64,000 nucleotides of DNA. Origin: Siphonodentalium dalli. Its lineage: Eukaryota; Mollusca; Scaphopoda; Gadilida; Siphonodentaliidae. The position numbers and the translations under genes were made by a program. The notes beneath the pieces were generated by a model. It did no database searches, had not been told where the DNA came from, and worked only from the letters and a program-made list of their open reading frames with translations. Each line of letters begins with the position of its first letter. The stretch's first letter is position 1. Shown here in pieces: positions 8,311 to 20,600 of this stretch. Location: positions 7,869,512-7,933,511 of the forward strand of contig CP136064.1 in assembly GCA_032622095.1 (NCBI GenBank), given 5' to 3'.

Positions 8311-11300
8311 GCATGATCACGTATAATGACAGCAATCCGATGGGTATAACGAAAGAGAGAAGCGCCAATCTGTTGAGTGCATGATCCCGTATAATGACAG
8401 AGAGAAGCGCCAATCTGTTGAGTGCATGATCACGTATAACGACAGAGAGAAGCGCCAATCTGTTGAGTGCATGATCACGTATAACGAAAGAGAGAAGCGC
8501 CAGTCTGTTGAGTGCATGATCACGTATAATGACAGCAATCCGGTGGGTATAACGAAAGAGAGAAGCGCCAGTCTATGAGTGCATGATCCCGTATAATGAC
8601 AGAGAGAAGCGCCAATCTGTTGAGTGCATGATCACGTATAACGACAGAGAGAAGCGCCAATCTGTTGAGTGCATGATCACGTATAACGAAAGAGAGAAGC
8701 GCCAGTCTGTTGAGTGCATGATCACATATAATGACAGTAATCCGGAGGGTATAACGACAGAGAGAAGCGCCAATCTGTTGAGTGCATGATCACGTATAAT
8801 GACAGCAATCCGGTGGGTATAACGACAGAGAGAAGCGCCAATCTGTTGAGTGCATGATCATGTATAATGACAGAGAGAAGCGCCGATCTGTTGAGTGCAT
8901 GATCACGTATATCGACAGAGAGAAGCGCCAATATGTTGAGTGAATGATCACGTATATCGACAGCAATCCGATGGGTATAAGGACAGAGAGAAGCGCCAAT
9001 CTGTTGAGTGCATGATCACGTATATCGACAGAGAGAAGCGCCGATCTGTTGAGTGCATGATCACATATAATGACAGCAATCCGGTGGGTATAACGAAAGA
9101 GAGAAGCGCCAATCTGTTGAGTGCATGATCACGTATAATGACAGCAATCCGGTGGGTATAATGACAGAGAGAAGCGCCAATCTGTTGAGTGCATGATCAC
9201 ATATAATGACAGCAATCCGGTGGGTATAACGAAAGAGAGAAGCGCCAATCTGTTGAGTGCATGATCACGTATAATGACAGCAATCCGGTGGGTATAACGA
9301 AAGAGAGAAGCGCCAGTCTGTTGAGTGCATGATCCCGTATAAGGACATAAATCCGATGGGTATAACGAAAGAGAGAAGCGCCAGTCTGTTGAGTGCATGA
9401 TCCCGTATAAGGACATAAATCCGATGGGTATAACGAAAGAGAGAAGCGCCAGTCTGTTGAGTGCATGATCACGTATAATGACAGCAATCCGGTGGGTATA
9501 ACGACAGAGAGAAGCGCCAATCTGTTGAGTGCATGATCGCGTATAATGACAGAGCGAAGCGTCAGTCTGTTGAGTGTATAATGACATAAATCCGATGGGT
9601 ATAACGACAGAGAGAAGCGCCAATCTGTTGAGTGCATGATCACGTATAATGACAGCAATCCGGTGGGTATAACGAAAGAGAGAAGCGCCAATCTGTTGAG
9701 TGCATGATCATGTATAATGACAGAGAGAAGCGCCAATCTGTTGAGTGTTTAATGGCAGAAATCCGGTGGGTATAACGACAGAGTGAAGCGCCAATCTGTT
9801 GAGTTCATGATCACGTTTAATGGCAGCAATCCGGTGGGTATAACGACAGAGAGAAGCGCCAATCTGTCGAGTGCATGATCACGTATAATGACAGCAATCC
9901 GGTGGGTATAACAACAGAGTGAAGCGCCGATCTGTTGCGTGCATGATCACATATAATGACAGCAATCCGGTGGGTATAACGAAAGAGAGAAGCGCCAATC
10001 TGTTGAGTGCATGATCACGTATAATGACAGCAATCCGGAGGGTATAATGACAGAGGGAAGCGCCGATCTGTTGAGTGCATGATCATGTATAACGAAAGAG
10101 AGAAGCGCCAATCTGTTGAGTGCATGATCCCGTATAATGACAGCAATCCGGTGGGTATAACGAAAGAGAGAAGCGCCAATCTGTTGAGTGCATGATCCCG
10201 TATAATGACAGAGAGAAGCGCCAATCTGTTGAGTGCATGATCTCGTATAACGACAGAGAGAAGCGCCAATCTGTTGAGTGCATGATCACGTATAACGAAA
10301 GAGAGAAGCGCCAGTCTGTTGAGTGCATGATCACGTATAATGACAGCAATCCGGTGGGTATAACGAAAGAGAGAAGCGCCAGTCTATGAGTGCATGATCC
10401 CGTATAATGACAGAGAGAAGCGCCAATCTGTTGAGTGCATGATCACGTATAACGACAGAGAGAAGCGCCAATCTGTTGAGTGCATGATCACGTATAACGA
10501 AAGAGAGAAGCGCCAGTCTGTTGAGTGCATGATCACATATAATGACAGTAATCCGGAGGGTATAACGACAGAGAGAAGCGCCAATCTGTTGAGTGCATGA
10601 TCACGTATAATGACAGCAATCCGGTGGGTATAACGACAGAGAGAAGCGCCAATCTGTTGAGTGCATGATCGTGTATAATGACAGAGAGAAGCGCCGATCT
10701 GTTGAGTGCATGATCACGTATATCGACAGAGAGAAGCGCCAATATGTTGAGTGCATGATCACGTATATCGACAGCAATCCGGTGGGTATAAGGACAGAGA
10801 GAAGCGCCAATCTGTTGAGTGCATGATCACGTATATCGACAGAGAGAAGCGCCGATCTGTTTCGTGCATGATCACATATAATGACAGCAATCCGGTGGGT
10901 ATAACGAAAGAGAGAAGCGCCAATCTGTTGAGTGCATGATCACGTATAATGACAGCAATCCGGTGGGTATAATGACAGAGAGAAGCGCCAATCTGTTGAG
11001 TGCATGATCACATATAATGACAGCAATCCGGTGGGTATAACGAAAGAGAGAAGCGCCAATCTCTTGAGTGCATGATCACGTATAATGACAGCAATCCGGT
11101 GGGTATAACGAAAGAGAGAAGCGCCAGTCTGTTGAGTGCATGATCCCGTATAAGGACATAAATCCGATGGGTATAACGAAAGAGAGAAGCGCCAGTCTGT
11201 TGAGTGCATGATCCCGTATAAGGACATAAATCCGATGGGTATAACGAAAGAGAGAAGCGCCAGTCTGTTGAGTGCATGATCACGTATAATGACAGCAATC

Positions 11301-14300
11301 CGGTGGGTATAACGACAGAGAGAAGCGCCAATCTGTTGAGTGCATGATCGCGTATAATGACAGAGCGAAGCGTCAGTCTGTTGAGTGTATAATGACATAA
11401 ATCCGATGGGTATAACGACAGAGAGAAGCGCCAATCTGTTGAGTGCATGATCACGTATAATGACAGCAATCCGGTAGGTATAACGAAAGAGAGAAGCGCC
11501 AATCTGTTGAGTGCATGATCATGTATAATGACAGAGAGAAGCGCCAATCTGTTGAGTGTTTAATGGCAGAAATCCGGTGGGTATAACGACAGAGTGAAGC
11601 GCCAATCTGTTGAGTTCATGATCACGTTTAATGGCAGCAATCCGGTGGGTATAACGACAGAGAGAAGCGCCAATCTGTCGAGTGCATGATCACGTATAAT
11701 GACAGCAATCCGGTGGGTATAACAACAGAGTGAAGCGCCGATCTGTTGCGTGCATGATCACATATAATGACAGCAATCCGGTGGGTATAACGAAAGAGAG
11801 AAGCGCCAATCTGTTGAGTGCATGATCACGTATAATGACAGCAATCCGGAGGGTATAATGACAGAGGGAAGCGCCGATCTGTTGAGTGCATGATCATGTA
11901 TAACGAAAGAGAGAAGCGCCAATCTGTTGAGTGCATGATCCCGTATAATGACAGCAATCCGGTGGGTATAACGAAAGAGAGAAGCGCCAATCTGTTGAGT
12001 GCATGATCCCGTATAATGACAGAGAGAAGCGCCAATCTGTTGAGTGCATGATCTCGTATAACGACAGAGAGAAGCGCCAATCTATTGAGTGCATGATCAC
12101 GTATAACGAAAGAGAGAAGCGCCAGTCTGTTGAGTGCATGATCACGTATAATGACAGCAATCCGGTGGGTATAACGAAAGAGAGAAGCGCCAGTCTATGA
12201 GTGCATGATCCCGTATAATGACAGAGAGAAGCGCCAATCTGTTGAGTGCATGATCACGTATAACGACAGAGAGAAGCGCCAATCTGTTGAGTGCATGATC
12301 ACGTATAACGAAAGAGAGAAGCGCCAGTCTGTTGAGTGCATGATCACATATAATGACAGTAATCCGGAGGGTATAACGACAGAGAGAAGCGCCAATCTGT
12401 TGAGTGCATGATCACGTATAATGACAGCAATCCGGTGGGTATAACGACAGAGAGAAGCGCCAATCTGTTGAGTGCATGATCGTGTATAATGACAGAGAGA
12501 AGCGCCGATCTGTTGAGTGCATGATCACGTATATCGACAGAGAGAAGCGCCAATATGTTGAGTGCATGATCACGTATATCGACAGCAATCCGGTGGGTAT
12601 AAGGACAGAGAGAAGCGCCAATCTGTTGAGTGCATGATCACGTATATCGACAGAGAGAAGCGCCGATCTGTTGAGTGCATGATCACATATAATGACAGCA
12701 ATCCGGTGGGTATAACGAAAGAGAGAAGCGCCAATCTGTTGAGTGCATGATCACGTATAATGACAGCAATCCGGTGGGTATAATGACAGAGAGAAGCGCC
12801 AATCTGTTGAGTGCATGATCACATATAATGACAGCAATCCGGTGGGTATAACGAAAGAGAGAAGCGCCAATCTGTTGAGTGCATGATCACGTATAATGAC
12901 AGCAATCCGGTGGGTATAACGAAAGAGAGAAGCGCCAGTCTGTTGAGTGCATGATCCCGTATAAGGACATAAATCCGATGGGTATAACGAAAGAGAGAAG
13001 CGCCAGTCTGTTGAGTGCATGATCCCGTATAAGGACATAAATCCGATGGGTATAACGAAAGAGAGAAGCGCCAGTCTGTTGAGTGCATGATCACGTATAA
13101 TGACAGCAATCCGGTGGGTATAACGACAGAGAGAAGCGCCAATCTGTTGAGTGCATGATCGCGTATAATGACAGAGCGAAGCGTCAGTCTGTTGAGTGTA
13201 TAATGACATAAATCCGATGGGTATAACGACAGAGAGAAGCGCCAATCTGTTGAGTGCATGATCACGTATAATGACAGCAATCCGGTGGGTATAACGAAAG
13301 AGAGAAGCGCCAATCTGTTGAGTGCATGATCATGTATAATGACAGAGAGAAGCGCCAATCTGTTGAGTGTTTAATGGCAGAAATCCGGTGGGTATAACGA
13401 CAGAGTGAAGCGCCAATCTGTTGAGTTCATGATCACGTTTAATGGCAGCAATCCGGTGGGTATAACGACAGAGAGAAGCGCCAATCTGTCGAGTGCATGA
13501 TCACGTATAATGACAGCAATCCGGTGGGTATAACAACAGAGTGAAGCGCCGATCTGTTGCGTGCATGATCACATATAATGACAGCAATCCGGTGGGTATA
13601 ACGACAGAGAGAAGCGCCAATCTGTTGAGTGCATGATCGTGTATAATGACAGAGAGAAGCGCCGATCTGTTGAGTGCATGATCACGTATATCGACAGAGA
13701 GAAGCGCCAATATGTTGAGTGCATGATCACGTATATCGACAGCAATCCGGTGGGTATAAGGACAGAGAGAAGCGCCAATCTGTTGAGTGCATGATCACGT
13801 ATATCGACAGAGAGAAGCGCCGATCTGTTGAGTGCATGATCACATATAATGACAGCAATCCGGTGGGTATAACGAAAGAGAGAAGCGCCAATCTGTTGAG
13901 TGCATGATCACGTATAATGACAGCAATCCGGTGGGTATAATGACAGAGAGAAGCGCCAATCTGTTGAGTGCATGATCACATATAATGACAGCAATCCGGT
14001 GGGTATAACGAAAGAGAGAAGCGCCAATCTGTTGAGTGCATGATCACGTATAATGACAGCAATCCGGTGGGTATAACGAAAGAGAGAAGCGCCAGTCTGT
14101 TGAGTGCATGATCCCGTATAAGGACATAAATCCGATGGGTATAACGAAAGAGAGAAGCGCCAGTCTGTTGAGTGCATGATCCCGTATAAGGACATAAATC
14201 CGATGGGTATAACGAAAGAGAGAAGCGCCAGTCTGTTGAGTGCATGATCACGTATAATGACAGCAATCCGGTGGGTATAACGACAGAGAGAAGCGCCAAT

Positions 14301-14640
14301 CTGTTGAGTGCATGATCGCGTATAATGACAGAGCGAAGCGTCAGTCTGTTGAGTGTATAATGACATAAATCCGATGGGTATAACGACAGAGAGAAGCGCC
14401 AATCTGTTGAGTGCATGATCACGTATAATGACAGCAATCCGGTGGGTATAACGAAAGAGAGAAGCGCCAATCTGTTGAGTGCATGATCATGTATAATGAC
14501 AGAGAGAAGCGCCAATCTGTTGAGTGTTTAATGGTAGAAATCCGGTGGGTATAACGACAGAGTGAAGCGCCAATCTGTTGAGTTCATGATCACGTTTAAT
14601 GGCAGCAATCCGGTGGGTATAACGACAGAGAGAAGCGCCA
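8311..14640 (+). repeat. Beta block 2, 1811-bp higher-order repeat
   Basis: The 44-bp marker lies at 8570, 10381 and 12192, exactly 1811 bp apart. The 35-bp marker lies at 9550, 11361, 13172 (1811 apart) and 14329 (1157). The third copy is cut at about 13.58 kb and rejoins sequence equivalent to 12.43 kb, making a 1157-bp partial tandem duplication. The private variant GATCGTGTATAATG links 10669, 12480 and 13637. Confidence 0.9.
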
Positions 14641-17416
14641 ATCTGTCGAGTGCATGATCACGTATAATGACAGCAATCCGGTGGGTATAACAACAGAGTG
14701 AAGCGCCGATCTGTTGCGTGCATGATCACATATAATGACAGCAATCCGGTGGGTATAACGAAAGAGAGAAGCGCCAATCTGTTGAGTGCATGATCACGTA
14801 TAATGACAGCAATCCGGAGGGTATAATGACAGAGAGAAGCGCCGATCTGTTGAGTGCATGATCATGTATAACGAAAGAGAGAAGCGCCAATCTGTTGAGT
14901 GCATGATCCCGTATAATGACAGCAATCCGGAGGGTATAACGACAGAGAGAAGCGCCAATCTGTTGCGTGCATGATCACGTATAATGACAGCAATCCGATG
15001 GGTATAACGACAGAGAGAAGCGCCAATCTGTTGAGTGCATGATCGCGTATAATGACAGAGAGAAGCGCCAATCTGTTGAGTGCATGATCACGTATAATGA
15101 CAGCAATCCGATGGGTATAATGACAGAGAGAAGCGCCGATCTGTTGAGTGCATGATCATGTATAACGAAAGAGAGAAGCGCCAATCTGTTGCGTGCATGA
15201 TCGCGTATAATGACAGCAATCCGGTGGGTATAAGGACAGAGAGAAGCGCCAATCTGTGGAGTGCATGATCGCGTATAATGACAGAGGGAAGCGCCAATCT
15301 GTTGAGTGCATGATCGCGTATAACGACAGAGAGAAGCGCCAATCTGTTGAGTGCATGATCACGTATAATGACAGCAATCCGATGGGTATAACGACAGAGA
15401 GAAGCGCCGATCTGTTGAGTGCATGATCATGTATAATGACAGAGAGAAGCGCCGATCTGTTGAGTGCATGATCATGTATAACGAAAGAGAGAAGCGCCAA
15501 TCTGTTGCGTGCATGATCACGTATAATGACAGCAATCCGGTGGGTATAACGAAAGAGAGAAGCGCCAATCTGTTGAGTGCATGATCACGTATAACGACAG
15601 AGAGAAGCGCCGATCTGTTGAGTGCATGATCATGTATAATGACAGAGAGAAGCGCCAATCTGTTGAGTGCATGATCATGTATAATGACAGAGAGAAGCGC
15701 CAATCTGTTGAGTGCATGATCGCGTATAACGACAGAGAGAAGCGCCAATCTGTTGAGTGCATGATCACGTATAATGACAGCAATCCGATGGGTATAACGA
15801 CAGAGAGAAGCGCCGATCTGTTGAGTGCATGATCATGTATAATGACAGAGAGAAGCGCCGATCTGTTGAGTGCATGATCATGTATAACGAAAGAGAGAAG
15901 CGCCAATCTGTTGAGTGCATGATCACGTATAATGACAGCAATCCGATGGGTATAATGACAGAGAGAAGCGCCAATCTGTTGAGTGCATGATCGCGTATAA
16001 TGACAGAGAGAAGCGCCAATCTGTTGAGTGCATGATCGCGTATAACGACAGAGAGAAGCGCCAATCTGTTGAGTGCATGATCACGTATAATGACAGCAAT
16101 CCGATGGGTATAACGACAGAGAAGCGCCGATCTGTTGAGTGCATGATCATGTATAATGACAGAGAGAAGCGCCGATCTGTTGAGTGCATGATCATGTATA
16201 ACGAAAGAGAGAAGCGCCAATCTGTTGCGTGCATGATCACGTATAATGACAGCAATCCGGTGGGTATAACGAAAGAGAGAAGCGCCAATCTGTTGAGTGC
16301 ATGATCACGTATAACGACAGAGAGAAGCGCCGATCTGTTGAGTGCATGATCATGTATAATGACAGAGAGAAGCGCCAATCTGTTGAGTGCATGATCATGT
16401 ATAATGACAGAGAGAAGCGCCAATCTGTTGAGTGCATGATCGCGTATAACGACAGAGAGAAGCGCCAATCTGTTGAGTGCATGATCACGTATAATGACAG
16501 CAATCCGATGGGTATAACGACAGAGAGAAGCGCCGATCTGTTGAGTGCATGATCATGTATAATGACAGAGAGAAGCGCCGATCTGTTGAGTGCATGATCA
16601 TGTATAACGAAAGAGAGAAGCGCCAATCTGTTGCGTGCATGATCACGTATAATGACAGCAATCCGGTGGGTATAATGACAGAGAGAAGCGCCAATCTGTT
16701 GAGTGCATGATCGCGTATAATGACAGAGAGAAGCGCCACTCTGTTGAGTGCATGATCGCGTATAACGACAGAGAGAAGCGCCAATCTGTTGAGTGCATGA
16801 TCACGTATAATGACAGCAATCCGATGGGTATAATGACAGAGAGAAGCGCCGATCTGTTGAGTGCATGATCATGTATAATGACAGAGAGAAGCGCCGATCT
16901 GTTGAGTGCATGATCATGTATAACGAAAGAGAGAAGCGCCAATCTGTTGCGTGCATGATCACGTATAATGACAGCAATCCGGTGGGTATAACGACAGAGA
17001 GAAGCGCCAATCTGTTGAGTGCATGATCGCGTATAATGACAGCAATCCGATGGGTATAACGACAGAGAGAAGCGCCGATCTGTTGAGTGCATGATCATGT
17101 ATAATGACAGAGAGAAGCGCCAATCTGTGGAGTGCATGGTCACGTATAATGACAGCAATCCGGTGGGTATAACGAAAGAGAGAAGCGCCAATATGTTGAG
17201 TGCATGATCACGTATAACGACAGAGAGAAGCGCCGATCTGTTGAGTGCATGATCCCGTATAATGACAGCAATCCGGAGGGTATAATGACAGAGAGAAGCG
17301 CCGATCTGTTGAGTGCATGATCATGTATAACGAAAGAGAGAAGCGCCAATCTGTTGAGTGCATGATCACGTATAATGACAGCAATCCGATGGGTATAATG
17401 ACAGAGAGAAGCGCCG
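14641..17416 (+). repeat. Alpha block 3
   Basis: This block is duplicated at about 25292-28044. The offset is 10652 bp up to a 2-bp deletion near 16117, 10654 after it, and 10653 beyond a 1-bp deletion near 27707 in the other copy. It ends at the junction with the inverted segment. Confidence 0.85.
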
Positions 17417-17621
17417 ATTGGCGCTTCTCTCTGTCGTTATACCCTCCGGATTACTGTCATTATATGTGATCATGCACTCAACAGACTGGCGCTTCTCTCT
17501 TTCGTTATACGTGATCATGCACTCAACAGATTGGCGCTTCTCTCTGTCGTTATACCCACCGGATTGCTGTCATTATACGTGATCATGCACGCAACAGATT
17601 GGCGCTTCTCTCTTTCGTTAT
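17417..17621 (-). repeat. Inverted satellite segment (205 bp)
   Basis: Here the modules read on the minus strand: GGCGCTTCTCTCTGTC at 17420-17435, ATGTGATCATGCACTC soon after, and GGCGCTTCTCTCTTTC at 17601-17616. At the left junction, 17400-17415 and 17420-17435 are perfect 16-bp inverted arms around GATT. At the right junction, 17601-17616 and 17622-17637 are perfect 16-bp arms around GTTAT. Both palindromes extend outward imperfectly. Module order in the inverted segment mirrors that of 17217-17415. The homologous block at 27.99-28.1 kb continues directly without it. Confidence 0.95.
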
Positions 17622-20600
17622 GAAAGAGAGAAGCGCCAATCTGTTGAGTGCATGATCCCGTATAATGACAGAGAGAAGCGCCAATCTGTTGAGTGCATGA
17701 TCACGTATAACGACAGAGAGAAGCGCCAATCTGTTGAGTGCATGATCACGTATAACGAAAGAGAGAAGCGCCAGTCTGTTGAGTGCATGATCACGTATAA
17801 TGACAGCAATCCGGTGGGTATAACGAAAGAGAGAAGCGCCAGTCTATGAGTGCATGATCCCGTATAATGACAGAGAGAAGCGCCAATCTGTTGAGTGCAT
17901 GATCACGTATAACGACAGAGAGAAGCGCCAATCTGTTGAGTGCATGATCACGTATAACGAAAGAGAGAAGCGCCAGTCTGTTGAGTGCATGATCACATAT
18001 AATGACAGTAATCCGGAGGGTATAACGACAGAGAGAAGCGCCAATCTGTTGAGTGCATGATCACGTATAATGACAGCAATCCGGTGGGTATAACGACAGA
18101 GAGAAGCGCCAATCTGTTGAGTGCATGATCATGTATAATGACAGAGAGAAGCGCCGATCTGTTGAGTGCATGATCACGTATATCGACAGAGAGAAGCGCC
18201 AATATGTTGAGTGCATGATCACGTATATCGACAGCAATCCGGTGGGTATAAGGACAGAGAGAAGCGCCAATCTGTTGAGTGCATGATCACGTATATCGAC
18301 AGAGAGAAGCGCCGATCTGTTGCGTGCATGATCACATATAATGACAGCAATCCGGTGGGTATAACGAAAGAGAGAAGCGCCAATCTGTTGAGTGCATGAT
18401 CACGTATAATGACAGCAATCCGGTGGGTATAATGACAGAGAGAAGCGCCAATCTGTTGAGTGCATGATCACATATAATGACAGCAATCCGGTGGGTATAA
18501 CGAAAGAGAGAAGCGCCAATCTGTTGAGTGCATGATCACGTATAATGACAGCAATCCGGTGGGTATAACGAAAGAGAGAAGCGCCAGTCTGTTGAGTGCA
18601 TGATCCCGTATAAGGACATAAATCCGATGGGTATAACGAAAGAGAGAAGCGCCAGTCTGTTGAGTGCATGATCCCGTATAAGGACATAAATCCGATGGGT
18701 ATAACGAAAGAGAGAAGCGCCAGTCTGTTGAGTGCATGATCACGTATAATGACAGCAATCCGGTGGGTATAACGACAGAGAGAAGCGCCAATCTGTTGAG
18801 TGCATGATCGCGTATAATGACAGAGCGAAGCGTCAGTCTGTTGAGTGTATTATGACATAAATCCGATGGGTATAACGACAGAGAGAAGCGCCAATCTGTT
18901 GAGTGCATGATCACGTATAATGACAGCAATCCGGTGGGTATAACGAAAGAGAGAAGCGCCAATCTGTTGAGTGCATGATCATGTATAATGACAGAGAGAA
19001 GCGCCAATCTGTTGAGTGTTTAATGGCAGAAATCCGGTGGGTATAACGACAGAGTGAAGCGCCAATCTGTTGAGTTCATGATCACGTTTAATGGCAGCAA
19101 TCCGGTGGGTATAACGACAGAGAGAAGCGCAAATCTGTCGAGTGCATGATCACGTATAATGCCAGCAATCCGGTGGGTATAACAACAGAGTGAAGCGCCG
19201 ATCTGTTGCGTGCATGATCACATATAATGACAGCAATCCGATGGGTATAACGAAAGAGAGAAGCGCCAATCTGTTGAGTGCACGATCCCGTATAATGACA
19301 GAGAGAAGCGCCAATCTGTTGAGTGCATGATCACGTATAACGACAGAGAGAAGCGCCAATCTGTTGAGTGCATGATCACGTATAACGAAAGAGAGAAGCG
19401 CCAGTCTGTTGAGTGCATGATCACGTATAATGACAGCAATCCGGTGGGTATAACGAAAGAGAGAAGCGCCAGTCTATGAGTGCATGATCCCGTATAATGA
19501 CAGAGAGAAGCGCCAATCTGTTGAGTGCATGATCACGTATAACGACAGAGAGAAGCGCCAATCTGTTGAGTGCATGATCACGTATAACGAAAGAGAGAAG
19601 CGCCAGTCTGTTGAGTGCATGATCACATATAATGACAGTAATCCGGAGGGTATAACGACAGAGAGAAGCGCCAATCTGTTGAGTGCATGATCACGTATAA
19701 TGACAGCAATCCGGTGGGTATAACGACAGAGAGAAGCGCCAATCTGTTGAGTGCATGATCATGTATAATGACAGAGAGAAGCGCCGATCTGTTGAGTGCA
19801 TGATCACGTATATCGACAGAGAGAAGCGCCAATATGTTGAGTGCATGATCACGTATATCGACAGCAATCCGGTGGGTATAAGGACAGAGAGAAGCGCCAA
19901 TCTGTTGAGTGCATGATCACGTATATCGACAGAGAGAAGCGCCGATCTGTTGCGTGCATGATCACATATAATGACAGCAATCCGGTGGGTATAACGAAAG
20001 AGAGAAGCGCCAATCTGTTGAGTGCATGATCACGTATAATGACAGCAATCCGGTGGGTATAATGACAGAGAGAAGCGCCAATCTGTTGAGTGCATGATCA
20101 CATATAATGACAGCAATCCGGTGGGTATAACGAAAGAGAGAAGCGCCAATCTGTTGAGTGCATGATCACGTATAATGACAGCAATCCGGTGGGTATAACG
20201 AAAGAGAGAAGCGCCAGTCTGTTGAGTGCATGATCCCGTATAAGGACATAAATCCGATGGGTATAACGAAAGAGAGAAGCGCCAGTCTGTTGAGTGCATG
20301 ATCCCGTATAAGGACATAAATCCGATGGGTATAACGAAAGAGAGAAGCGCCAGTCTGTTGAGTGCATGATCACGTATAATGACAGCAATCCGGTGGGTAT
20401 AACGACAGAGAGAAGCGCCAATCTGTTGAGTGCATGATCGCGTATAATGACAGAGCGAAGCGTCAGTCTGTTGAGTGTATTATGACATAAATCCGATGGG
20501 TATAACGACAGAGAGAAGCGCCAATCTGTTGAGTGCATGATCACGTATAATGACAGCAATCCGGTGGGTATAACGAAAGAGAGAAGCGCCAATCTGTTGA

